Below are positions 1 to 7,442 of a DNA stretch of 46,422 bases, piece by piece. Source of the DNA: UBA1715 sp964346725 (lineage in GTDB: Bacteria > Bacteroidota > Bacteroidia > Bacteroidales > UBA1715); the NCBI GenBank assembly GCA_964346725.1, contig CAYFVM010000014.1, positions 1-46,422 on the forward strand. Reading direction: 5' to 3'. The notes beneath the pieces are model-generated. The model ran no database searches and was not told the origin of the DNA. It saw only the letters and a list, made by a program, of their open reading frames with translations. Each line of letters opens with the position of its first letter. Positions within the stretch are counted from its first letter, which is position 1. The translations under genes and the position numbers were made by a program.

Positions 1-1344
1 ATCTATCGTGGAGAACGTGATGGTATGGGATACCGCGATACTATTCAAGATATGCTCGGTATTATTCACAATATTCCTGAAGAAGTTGTTTCTCGCTTGG
101 AATTGATGCTCACAGGGCAAAATTCTAACGGTGGTGCTATGCCGGTGGTAAAACCATTTGCGCACAATCCTGGACATGAAGTTCCAACTCCTGAAAACGA
201 ATTCCGTTCTGACGACTGCATGTGGTTGTTCAACACGGTTCCTACCTACGTAAAAGAGATTGGCGATATTTCATACTACGACAAAGTGCTTCCTTTCTCT
301 GACAAAGGCGAAGGCACAGTACTTGAACACTTAAAACGCGCTATTCAATTCAACCTTGACCGTTGTGGTAAAAACGGACTTCCTTGCGGTCTTAAAGCCG
401 ACTGGAACGACTGTTTGGTGCTCGGTGCAAAAGGTGAAACCGTGTTTGTTGCTATGCAATTACGCTACGCACTTACCGTGTACATTGACATCTGCACTCG
501 TTTACAAAAGAAGAGCGAAGTTGCTTGGGCCGAAAAACACTTACAAACACTCACCGAAACTATTGACAAGGTGGCATGGGACGGTGAATGGTACGTGCGC
601 GCGCTCAAAGAAGATGGGTATATTTTTGGAACAAAAAATGACCCATTACACGAAGGTAAAATATGGCTAAATCCTAACACTTGGTCTATCATTTCGGGAC
701 AAGCTACCGGCGAACGTGCCAAAACTGTTATGAATAGTGTTGAAAAACATCTTGCCATTGAATATGGCTTAGTTCTATGCGACCCCCCATACGAAAAAAC
801 AGAAGCTTCGGTTATTAAAGCACCATTGTTCAATAAAGGTATGAAGGAAAATGCGGCTGTGTTCCAACACACACAAGGTTGGGGAATTATGGCTGACTGT
901 ATTTTAGGACACGGCAAACGTGCTTATAAAAACCATAAAAACTATTTGCCCGCATCGTATAACGAAAAAGCCGAAGTTCGACAAATTGAACCATACGTAT
1001 ATGCACAAACCACATGTTCTACATACAACATGCGTGCTGGTCAAAGCCGTTGCCCATGGTTGAGTGGAACTGCTTCGTGGGCATACTACAGTGCTGCTCA
1101 ATATATTCTTGGTATTCGTCCCGATTACGATGGATTACTAATTGACCCCTGCATTCCAGCTTGGGAAGGATTTACTGCAACTCGTAAATTTCGAGAAAAA
1201 AAAGTAAACATTACTGTAAAAAATCCTAAAAAAGTCGAAAAAGGTGTGGTTTCTATAACTCTTAACGGTAATGCTATTCAAGGAAACATAGTACCTTTTA
1301 AAGATATGAAAAACGAAAATGAGGTTGTTGTTGTTATGGGATAA
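1..1344 (+). CDS. GH94 family glycoside phosphorylase (cellobiose/chitobiose phosphorylase-like), 5' truncated
   Basis: The reading frame is open from base 1 and has no start in the window, so this is the C-terminal ~447 residues of a protein that is about 800 residues in the family. GH94 enzymes cleave beta-linked disaccharides or oligosaccharides with inorganic phosphate, giving a sugar 1-phosphate plus free sugar. Visible family landmarks are the GYRD..QD segment right at the window start, the ADWNDC stretch (about codons 133-138) that carries the proposed catalytic general acid, and a conserved HTQGWG segment near codon 293. The protein ends in a small beta-rich C-terminal domain. The substrate (cellobiose, cellodextrin or diacetylchitobiose) cannot be told from this fragment. 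A cytoplasmic location is likely by family. It is convergent with the Nudix gene across a repeat-containing gap. Confidence 0.88.
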   Translation: MYRGERDGMGYRDTIQDMLGIIHNIPEEVVSRLELMLTGQNSNGGAMPVVKPFAHNPGHEVPTPENEFRSDDCMWLFNTVPTYVKEIGDISYYDKVLPFSDKGEGTVLEHLKRAIQFNLDRCGKNGLPCGLKADWNDCLVLGAKGETVFVAMQLRYALTVYIDICTRLQKKSEVAWAEKHLQTLTETIDKVAWDGEWYVRALKEDGYIFGTKNDPLHEGKIWLNPNTWSIISGQATGERAKTVMNSVEKHLAIEYGLVLCDPPYEKTEASVIKAPLFNKGMKENAAVFQHTQGWGIMADCILGHGKRAYKNHKNYLPASYNEKAEVRQIEPYVYAQTTCSTYNMRAGQSRCPWLSGTASWAYYSAAQYILGIRPDYDGLLIDPCIPAWEGFTATRKFREKKVNITVKNPKKVEKGVVSITLNGNAIQGNIVPFKDMKNENEVVVVMG

Positions 1345-1359
1345 AAAATGGTCAGCAGC

Positions 1360-1451
1360 GACGTCACACAATTGTCTCAAATAATGGATTGTGTATTAGT
1401 GTCTATCTTTTAAAAATAAAGACAGACATTCCTCATCTGTTGTGTGGCGTC
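1360..1451. repeat. Copy 1 of a ~92 bp inverted-repeat element (MITE/REP-like)
   Basis: It begins with GACGTCACACAATTGTC and ends with TTGTGTGGCGTC, which is the reverse complement of GACGCCACACAA, so the ends are 12-bp inverted repeats with one mismatch. An inner pair, GTCTATCTTT and AAAGACAGAC, is also inverted, so the whole unit could fold into a long interrupted hairpin. A second copy lies at 1608-1698. It starts 16 bp after the GH94 stop codon. It has no coding capacity. Confidence 0.65.
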
Positions 1452-1523
1452 CCTATCATGACATATATGCGGTAGGAAAAAACGAATAACGTTGGTTAAC
1501 TCGTTTGAAATAAAGATTGATGT

Positions 1524-1563
1524 AACGGTTAATTGGTGAGAAATGACTTACCGATTAACCGTT
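1524..1563. repeat. Hairpin with 14-bp stem between the two inverted-repeat elements
   Basis: AACGGTTAATTGGT (1524-1537) and ACCGATTAACCGTT (1550-1563) pair over 14 positions with a single G-T wobble, leaving a 12-nt loop. The arm sequence ACCRATTAACC recurs at 1854-1864 and 1870-1880, and CCGATTAAC at 1821-1829. The hairpin therefore belongs to a repeat family in this gap. There is no T-tract, so it does not look like an intrinsic terminator. Confidence 0.6.
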
Positions 1564-1607
1564 TCTCATTACACGTTTTACGGAAACGAAAAACTACGAA
1601 TTGTACA

Positions 1608-1698
1608 GACGCCACACAATTGTCACAAATAGTAAATTGTTCCTTGTGATTACTCTCTGTAGAATAAAAACATACACACTTGCATATTGTGTGACGTC
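1608..1698. repeat. Copy 2 of the ~92 bp inverted-repeat element
   Basis: Starts GACGCCACACAATTGTC and ends TTGTGTGACGTC, again 12-bp inverted ends with one mismatch. It aligns with copy 1 (1360-1451) along its whole length with only one base difference in size. The first ~23 bp are nearly identical and the interior has diverged more. The two copies are in direct orientation, about 156 bp apart. An ORF crossing this copy is not considered a gene. Confidence 0.65.
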
Positions 1699-1731
1699 TC
1701 TACCAACTAACCCACAACTATTTTGGTGTAT

Positions 1732-1794
1732 GTCCTACGGACAAATAAAAAAGGGAATGTCTTTCTTTCCTGTTAAAATAAATGCCCTACGGGC
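1732..1794. repeat. Pair of small CCTACGG palindromes
   Basis: GTCC-TAC-GGAC (1732-1742) and GCCC-TAC-GGGC (1784-1794) are 4-bp-stem palindromes with identical loops. Each is preceded by T and followed by an A-rich tail (CAAATAAAA and CAATAAAA). The second differs from the first by compensatory changes that keep the stem, which suggests that the structure is what is maintained. Confidence 0.5.
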
Positions 1795-1889
1795 AATAAA
1801 ATTCTAACCTTAAAATCTTTCCGATTAACACAACGGCTAACTACCAAATACTTACCAATTAACCACCTCACCGATTAACCAATTTTCTT

Positions 1890-2414
1890 CTACAAACAAA
1901 TCGTTCTTAAAATCGTTTTGATTGATTGTGCACTCACGCGGGCAATAACTTCTTCGGTAATGTGATGAAATTCGTAAGCCGAAACATCATCGGTAGCAGT
2001 GATGTGCTCAAACGAGGCAACGGTGCATTCAAATACCAGATCACAAGTATAATAGAGAAGTCCGCCATACACGTAGGTGTTCGGAAATGAACCGCGATAT
2101 TTTTTCTCCATAATTTTTAAATTCAATTCTTCCGCAATCTCTCTATCCACGGCATGTTCCGCTGATTCCATGGGGTCAACAAAACCACCCGGCAAATCTA
2201 ATGTGCCTTTCCCTGGGTCGAACGCTCGCTTGGTCAGCAACACGCGGTTTTCAGCGTCACGAATAATCACGGCAACGGCTGTAGCTTCGTTGAAGTAAAA
2301 CACAAAACCGCAATCATGGCATTTGTTTGCCTTGCTGCCGTGCGGCTCAAAATGACTTCCGCCACATCGCGGACAGAATTTTAATACTTTTTGCGGGGAG
2401 AATTCTTGGTCCAT
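1890..2414 (-). CDS. Nudix hydrolase with N-terminal zinc ribbon
   Basis: A 174-residue protein. An N-terminal zinc ribbon is formed by C14, C17, C32 and C35 (CPRC...CHDC). The Nudix box runs from G77 to L99 and includes E83 and the REIAEE core at 91-96. The box glycine expected near the end is Asn here. Such proteins hydrolyse nucleoside diphosphate derivatives (NADH, ADP-ribose, oxidised nucleotides) with Mg2+. The zinc ribbon recalls NudC-type NADH pyrophosphatases, but the protein is much shorter and has no NudC-specific C-terminal signature that I can see, so the substrate is open. The start lies 34 bp inside the end of the ygiQ gene, implying co-transcription and translational coupling. 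Confidence 0.9.
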   Translation of the reverse strand: MDQEFSPQKVLKFCPRCGGSHFEPHGSKANKCHDCGFVFYFNEATAVAVIIRDAENRVLLTKRAFDPGKGTLDLPGGFVDPMESAEHAVDREIAEELNLKIMEKKYRGSFPNTYVYGGLLYYTCDLVFECTVASFEHITATDDVSAYEFHHITEEVIARVSAQSIKTILRTICL

Positions 2415-4138
2415 GACTGTTTTTTATAGTTTTCTTTGGGTTTGTACCAAAAGAAAAATGATTTCTGTTCGTCTTTCTCTGCCTTGCTTTTCGCTGAAAA
2501 AACCGGCTCCATTGTGTAAGGATTCACGCCCGTGTAAAACATCACCGTTGAAAGCGTCATGGGCGTTGGAGTAAAATCTTGCACTTGCTCGGGCATAAGA
2601 TGCATAGAACGTAATTGTTGCTCCAACTTTCTCATATCCTGCGGCCGACAGTTTGGGTGTGAAGAAATAAAGTACGGAATTATTTGCTCACGCAAACCGT
2701 ATTTTTTGTTCACCTCATCAAACGTGGTTTTGAATTTTCCAAACAACTGAAACGAGGGTTTGCGCATGCTCTTCAAAACCGCATCTTCAGTGTGCTCAGG
2801 AGCTACTTTCAATCGTCCCGATACGTGTTTGCGTATTAGTTGCGTTATGTATTCTTTCTCTCCCGGAGCTCCTTGCAACAAATCGTAACGAATGCCGCTG
2901 CCTATAGTCAAATGTTTGATGCCGGGAATTCGTTCGGCTTTTTCGTACAATTTTGTCAATCGCACATGGCTATCGTTCAGGTTTTTGCACTTTGCAGGAA
3001 ACAAACACGATGGTCGTTTGCATTTTTGGCAAAGCATTTGGTTCTTGCCCTGCATTCCATACATATTTGCCGACGGCGCGCCCAAGTCGGTTATGTGACC
3101 TTTGAATTGTGGTGCGGTTGCAATCTCTTGCAACTCGTTCAAAATTGATTTTTCACTCCTGCTGGCAATGAATTTCCCCTGATGCGCCGAAATAGTACAA
3201 AAACTACATGCACCAAAGCAGCCACGATGAATAGTGACAGAATCTTTTATCATATCAAACGCTGGAATAGGCGGCTTTTTGGCATAGCGCGAATGTGGCA
3301 AACGTGAATATGGCAACGCATAAATTGCATCGAGTTCTTCCGTTGTTATGGTTGGATATGGTTCGTTTATAACGACATATTCATTTCCAAATTGCTGTGC
3401 AAGCCTCTCAGTATCCCACACATTTGATTGTTCTTCAATAATCCGGAAGTTTTTAGCATCGAGCACCTTGTTTTTCAAACAATCCTCGTACGAATGCAAC
3501 ATTACAGGCTTTCGAGAACAATGTTCCAAGGATTTTGTTACGTATGCTGTTTGTGGAATTTCTGTGAGCTCCGAAACTTTTTTTCCCGCTTTCAACGCCT
3601 CAGCTATGGCAACCATAGGCCGTTCGCCCATGCCATAGACCAACAAGTCGGCATGACTGTCAATCAGCACCGATTTTTTATACGAATCGGACCAATAATC
3701 GTAGTGCGAAAAGCGTCGTAACGAGGCCTCGATGCCGCCAATAACAACTGGAACTTCGGGGAATAATTGTTTTAAAATAGTGGAATACACCGTAACGGCA
3801 TAGTCGGGACGTTGTCCGGCAAGCCCGCCGGGCGTATAGGCATCGTTGGAGCGTAGTCGTTTGGTAGCGGTATAATGGTTCACCATGGAATCCATACTTC
3901 CGGCATTAATGCCGAAAAACAATCGCGGCGTACCCATTTTCTTGAAATCGCGCAAATCGTCACGCCAATTGGGTTGCGGAACAATTGCCACACGCAATCC
4001 CGAAAGTTCCAACACGCGCGCTATAATGGCGGTACCAAACGCCGGATGGTCAATGTACGCATCGCCGGTAATGAGAATCACGTCAACGTAATCCCAGCCC
4101 AAACGCTCCATTTCCTTTTTCGACGATGGCAGTTCCAT
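2381..4138 (-). CDS. ygiQ: YgiQ family radical SAM protein
   Basis: A 585-residue protein of the YgiQ (UPF0313) family. The radical-SAM cluster motif C307-x3-C311-x2-C314 lies in HRGCFGACSFC and would bind the [4Fe-4S] cluster that cleaves S-adenosylmethionine. The N-terminal half (about 15-200) resembles the B12-binding-like region usual for the family. The C-terminal part (about 470-560) carries the family-specific FTPTPMTLSTVMFYTGVNP stretch. The reaction is not established for the family. The gene starts 3 bp after the stop of the APH-like gene and overlaps the Nudix gene by 34 bp, so the three form one operon. Confidence 0.93.
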   Translation of the reverse strand: MELPSSKKEMERLGWDYVDVILITGDAYIDHPAFGTAIIARVLELSGLRVAIVPQPNWRDDLRDFKKMGTPRLFFGINAGSMDSMVNHYTATKRLRSNDAYTPGGLAGQRPDYAVTVYSTILKQLFPEVPVVIGGIEASLRRFSHYDYWSDSYKKSVLIDSHADLLVYGMGERPMVAIAEALKAGKKVSELTEIPQTAYVTKSLEHCSRKPVMLHSYEDCLKNKVLDAKNFRIIEEQSNVWDTERLAQQFGNEYVVINEPYPTITTEELDAIYALPYSRLPHSRYAKKPPIPAFDMIKDSVTIHRGCFGACSFCTISAHQGKFIASRSEKSILNELQEIATAPQFKGHITDLGAPSANMYGMQGKNQMLCQKCKRPSCLFPAKCKNLNDSHVRLTKLYEKAERIPGIKHLTIGSGIRYDLLQGAPGEKEYITQLIRKHVSGRLKVAPEHTEDAVLKSMRKPSFQLFGKFKTTFDEVNKKYGLREQIIPYFISSHPNCRPQDMRKLEQQLRSMHLMPEQVQDFTPTPMTLSTVMFYTGVNPYTMEPVFSAKSKAEKDEQKSFFFWYKPKENYKKQSWTKNSPRKKY

Positions 4139-4141
4139 AGT

Positions 4142-5188
4142 TTATATATGCAAATGTTTCAAAATAACCTCAGGGTTGAACACGCTATCCAACTGAGGAA
4201 GATAAATTTCGCACGCTTCTCGTTGTAATTTTTGTGCATACGTGTTTGAGAAAAAATATATTCCATTGCTTATTACGTAGTGCAAAATAAAGAAACGATA
4301 GGCCTCTTTTAGAAAACGTACCTCGTTTTCGGTCAATGGAAAGACTTTATGATATTCTTCAAGAAACAGCAAAAATCGCTCTTCGCTGAGTTGGGTAGCG
4401 GTATAGCTAAAGTCGGTTTTGTCGCCAATGTCAGACACCACGCGGCTAAACATATAGAAATCCATAATGCGCGAACTCATGCGAAACCAATCGTAGTCCC
4501 AACGCGAAAACAATGCTCCGTCGCTATTAACCGAAAAATTTCCGCTATTCCAATCAACAAAAACGGGAATTTTATTGAACGAATTGAAACCAAGCGTGTC
4601 AATGTTTTTCAATAACAAATCGCAATGACGACGAATTAAATCAATGCAACCACCAAAATGTTGTGTGTGTTCGGGATTGTCAAGATTTCGCATCAATTGC
4701 ATTACGTCTTTTTGAAGATTTTTGGACGAACGCGGCAACACCGGCGCCATAGTATCACAGACTTTGTGGAATTTTGCCATTTCCGAACCAAGTATTCTGA
4801 GTTGCTTCTCGTCCAAGCGCTTAGGCAAACGTTCGGCAATGCGTACCACACGATAGAAAACCATCCACACTTCAATGGCAGCGTCTTCGTATTTATACAA
4901 AAACAACTCATCGCCTTTCATCAACGAACTCGACAAAAACATATCATAGGGATACTCCAGATTGTTTGCCAATACGTTGATAATCGTGTGATCTTCTTTG
5001 AAATTTTCGTACTTGCCGAAGTTTGAAACTTTCGCCATCACAAAACTTCCGTCGTCAAACGAGAGACGAAACACTTTGTTTGTCGAAACATTTACACTCA
5101 AGTCAGTGATTTCGGCTATTTTGCGGTCAGGATTGTATTCCTGCCAACCTAGACGAATAATTGCGGAATAATCGATTGCAGCATTCAT
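4142..5188 (-). CDS. APH/choline-kinase-like phosphotransferase, substrate unknown
   Basis: A 348-residue protein with the layout of aminoglycoside/choline kinase-like enzymes. The catalytic loop of this fold, normally HxDxxxxN, appears as F210-V-D212-W-N-S-G-N217, keeping the Asp and Asn but not the His. The metal-binding Asp follows as WDYDW (D231, D233). The N-lobe (1-110) is beta-rich, with FRLSFDDGSFVMAKVSNFG as the likely Lys-bearing strand. The protein could phosphorylate a small molecule or be a divergent member; a role in antibiotic resistance is not implied. It is first in the operon with ygiQ and the Nudix gene and lies 17 bp downstream of tRNA-Arg, so it may share that transcript. 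Confidence 0.7.
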   Translation of the reverse strand: MNAAIDYSAIIRLGWQEYNPDRKIAEITDLSVNVSTNKVFRLSFDDGSFVMAKVSNFGKYENFKEDHTIINVLANNLEYPYDMFLSSSLMKGDELFLYKYEDAAIEVWMVFYRVVRIAERLPKRLDEKQLRILGSEMAKFHKVCDTMAPVLPRSSKNLQKDVMQLMRNLDNPEHTQHFGGCIDLIRRHCDLLLKNIDTLGFNSFNKIPVFVDWNSGNFSVNSDGALFSRWDYDWFRMSSRIMDFYMFSRVVSDIGDKTDFSYTATQLSEERFLLFLEEYHKVFPLTENEVRFLKEAYRFFILHYVISNGIYFFSNTYAQKLQREACEIYLPQLDSVFNPEVILKHLHI

Positions 5189-5205
5189 ACAGCGTTTTGA
5201 GAAAG

Positions 5206-5277
5206 TAGCCTCGTAGGGAATCGAACCCTAATCAATAGTTCCGGAAACTACTATTCTATCCATTGAACTACGAAGCC
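5206..5277 (-). tRNA. tRNA-Arg (anticodon CCG)
   Basis: The reverse complement folds as a full cloverleaf: acceptor GGCTTCG/CGAGGCT, D-arm GTTC/GAAT, anticodon stem GTAGT/ACTAT with loop TTCCGGA (anticodon CCG), and T-arm TAGGG-TTCGATT-CCCTA. The 3' CCA is not encoded. It reads CGG codons. It heads the minus-strand block ahead of the APH-like kinase. Confidence 0.93.
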
Positions 5278-5285
5278 AATAAGGG

Positions 5286-5293
5286 CAAATATA
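5286..5293 (-). promoter_or_regulatory. Bacteroidota -7 box for tRNA-Arg (TATATTTG)
   Basis: TATATTTG on the minus strand fits the TAnnTTTG consensus and ends 8 bp before the tRNA 5' end. A good TTG -33 element at 19-20 bp is not visible. It is divergent from the -7 box at 5336-5343. Confidence 0.5.
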
Positions 5294-5335
5294 CGTTTTT
5301 TGCATCGTTACTTACCATTGATTAAGTTAATTTAT

Positions 5336-5343
5336 TACTTTTG
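5336..5343 (+). promoter_or_regulatory. Bacteroidota -7 box (TACTTTTG) for the thioredoxin-fold gene
   Basis: TACTTTTG fits TAnnTTTG and sits 18 bp before the ATG at 5362. A TTG lies at 5318-5320, but the spacer is only 15 bp rather than the usual 19. Because the box covers 5341-5343, a TTG start at 5341 is unlikely. Confidence 0.5.
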
Positions 5344-5361
5344 CACGGTATAAAATCTTAT

Positions 5362-6834
5362 ATGAAGGTTTTCATGCGAAAACGACTCGCTTTTTACATA
5401 GCATTTTTATTTTCGTTGGCTGTTTCCGGTCAGACCGCCACTATTATGGGGGCATCTGAGGAATATGCAAACCAAACTATTAGCGTATATCAGTATTCCG
5501 ATTATTTCACCAAAAATGAAGAACTGATTGGATCATTCAAAACCGATGCAATGGGTAATTTCTCATTCTCGTTTGACTGTTCCACAACACGTGAAATATA
5601 CATGTATCTTGGCGTGTACAAAGCGTTCTTGTTTGTTTCGCCCGACAAAGAATACGAGATAGCAATGCCTCCACGTCAAGAAAAAACGTTGGCGGAGGAA
5701 CTTAATCCGTATTTCGAACCTGTCGACATAAGTTTAGGCGTGATAAACAGCGTTTCTGACCATGATGTGAATATTCTTATTCTTTCGTTTAACTCGATTT
5801 ATGAGAATTTCTTAAACGAAAATTTCCAAGAAATATATATTAAACGCGACAAGGCAAAAGTTGAAAAATTTGAAGCCTACGTTGATAGTGTTTTCGCCGA
5901 TTGCAAGGACGAGGAATTTTTTAACGTGTACAAAAACTACCGCCTTTACTCGCTTCGCTACATGGCATATCAGCGCGACAAAATGAGCATTACACGCAAA
6001 CATTTCCTCAATCAACCGTTCTATTATTACAATCCATCGTACATGAATTTGTTCAAAATGATGTGGAAAGACTACATTATATACAACAATACGCACGACA
6101 TGGGCAAAAACTTGAAGATTGACATTATCTATGGAAAAAGCCCTAGCATGTTTAAGAAAACGTTGGAAAAAAACATTGCTTTCCGAAATGACACCCTCAA
6201 GGAATTATTCTTACTTCAATGTTTGGACGATTGTCTCAAAGACCGTGATGTATTTCCTCCGGCTCCTGTGTATCAGACACTTGACTCGGTAATTCTAGTA
6301 ACAAAGATTCCTGAGCACAAGAGTATTGCCGAGAATATCAAGAAAAAATATACTGCGTTGGAATTCCATGATGAAGCGCCCTATTTTGAGCTCTACAACC
6401 AAGATAGCGTACTCTATACGTTAGATAAATTCAAAGGCAAGTATGTGTACCTTAATTTCTGTAGGTCAGAGAATTACGCATGTATCAAGGATTACAAGGT
6501 TCTAAAGAAAATGAATGAAAAAACGAAACGTGATTTGAATATTGTAACACTGAGTTATGAGAAAACATTTGATGATTTCCGTTCGTTCAAAAAAGCAAAT
6601 CCACAGTATAACTGGACATTCCTCTACGCAGGTGATAATCCCGAGATAGGCCGCCAATATAAGCTTCGCGGTATGCCAACTTACATGCTACTTAATCGCA
6701 ATGGAAAAATTGAGATGATTTCGGCTCCTACTCCTGCTGACGATTTCCAAGAAACGTTTGCAAAATTGGTAATTCGCCAAAAGAAAGAAGATGCTGCAAA
6801 ACGCAGAAAACAAGGACGTGCTAAAACGTGGTAA
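5362..6834 (+). CDS. Secreted thioredoxin-fold protein (TlpA/AhpC-TSA-like) lacking a CxxC
   Basis: A 490-residue protein starting at ATG 5362; an upstream TTG at 5341 is inside the promoter. An N-terminal signal peptide (about 1-24, ending near VSGQ) sends it across the inner membrane. Residues ~25-105 look like the beta-rich DUF4369-type domain common in Bacteroidota TlpA-like proteins. A helical middle region follows (about 110-335). Residues ~340-475 form a thioredoxin fold with the cis-Pro loop RGMPTY near 439. Where a CxxC would be, the sequence is C367-RSENYA-C374, so classical disulfide exchange is doubtful. The C-terminus is basic (KKEDAAKRRKQGRAK). It stands alone between divergent tRNA-Arg and convergent ruvC. 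Confidence 0.75.
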   Translation: MKVFMRKRLAFYIAFLFSLAVSGQTATIMGASEEYANQTISVYQYSDYFTKNEELIGSFKTDAMGNFSFSFDCSTTREIYMYLGVYKAFLFVSPDKEYEIAMPPRQEKTLAEELNPYFEPVDISLGVINSVSDHDVNILILSFNSIYENFLNENFQEIYIKRDKAKVEKFEAYVDSVFADCKDEEFFNVYKNYRLYSLRYMAYQRDKMSITRKHFLNQPFYYYNPSYMNLFKMMWKDYIIYNNTHDMGKNLKIDIIYGKSPSMFKKTLEKNIAFRNDTLKELFLLQCLDDCLKDRDVFPPAPVYQTLDSVILVTKIPEHKSIAENIKKKYTALEFHDEAPYFELYNQDSVLYTLDKFKGKYVYLNFCRSENYACIKDYKVLKKMNEKTKRDLNIVTLSYEKTFDDFRSFKKANPQYNWTFLYAGDNPEIGRQYKLRGMPTYMLLNRNGKIEMISAPTPADDFQETFAKLVIRQKKEDAAKRRKQGRAKTW

Positions 6835-6854
6835 GCGTTTAAATTTCAACCATT

Positions 6855-7442
6855 TTATTTAATGACTCTGTCGGTGTTTTGTGAAACAAACTGCGCCCAC
6901 GATTGTTTTGATTTGGGCGTTTTGGTGGTAGCAGAGGCTTTCGTTTTTGCTTCTGCTATTTGTGGTTTCGACAATTGAAAATAATGACACACAGCAACCG
7001 CCAACGCATCTGTGGCATCAAGATATTTTTGATCGTTTTCGTATTTCATCATTTTGGAAAGAATAGATGCAACTTGCTCTTTTGAAGCAGCTCCCGATCC
7101 CGTTATAGACAATTTGATTTTTCGTGGGGCATATTCATGTATCACAATGTCGCGAGCCAAACCCACCGCCATTGCAACCCCTTGTGCTCGTCCGAGCTTC
7201 AACATAGACTGCACGTTTTTCCCATAAAAAGGTGCTTCAAGCGCCATCTCATCGGGACAGTATTTCTCAATAATCTCGGTGAGTGATTTGCATATTTTCT
7301 GCAACTTCACATATGGGTCGTTGAGTTTTTGCATCTCAATCACACCAATCTCAATCACCGACAACTGCTTGCCCACGACTTTTATTAAGCCGTAGCCCAT
7401 AACGTTCGTGCCGGGATCGATGCCGAGAATTATTTTCTCCAT
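6855..7442 (-). CDS. ruvC: Crossover junction endodeoxyribonuclease RuvC
   Basis: A 195-residue Holliday-junction resolvase that cuts four-way junctions symmetrically together with RuvAB. The catalytic acidic residues are visible: D9 in GIDPGT, E69 in ALEAPF, and D142 and D145 in DATDALAVAVCH. The core (1-158) has the usual length. Residues ~160-195 are a Lys/Ser/Thr-rich tail ending in a short hydrophobic segment. It overlaps the end of thrC by 13 bp, so both are likely expressed together despite unrelated roles. Confidence 0.97.
   Translation of the reverse strand: MEKIILGIDPGTNVMGYGLIKVVGKQLSVIEIGVIEMQKLNDPYVKLQKICKSLTEIIEKYCPDEMALEAPFYGKNVQSMLKLGRAQGVAMAVGLARDIVIHEYAPRKIKLSITGSGAASKEQVASILSKMMKYENDQKYLDATDALAVAVCHYFQLSKPQIAEAKTKASATTKTPKSKQSWAQFVSQNTDRVIK

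Noticed and set aside
1601..1807. A 68-codon forward ORF in the gap
   Set aside because: It runs across repeat copy 2 and a palindrome, has no family resemblance and an odd start; it is chance coding in repeats.
4142..5188. Aminoglycoside resistance gene
   Set aside because: Only the kinase fold is recognisable; the catalytic-loop His is missing and the operon context is metabolic.
5341..5361. An upstream TTG start adding seven residues to the thioredoxin-fold protein
   Set aside because: The TTG lies inside the -7 box; the ATG at 5362 starts a normal signal peptide.
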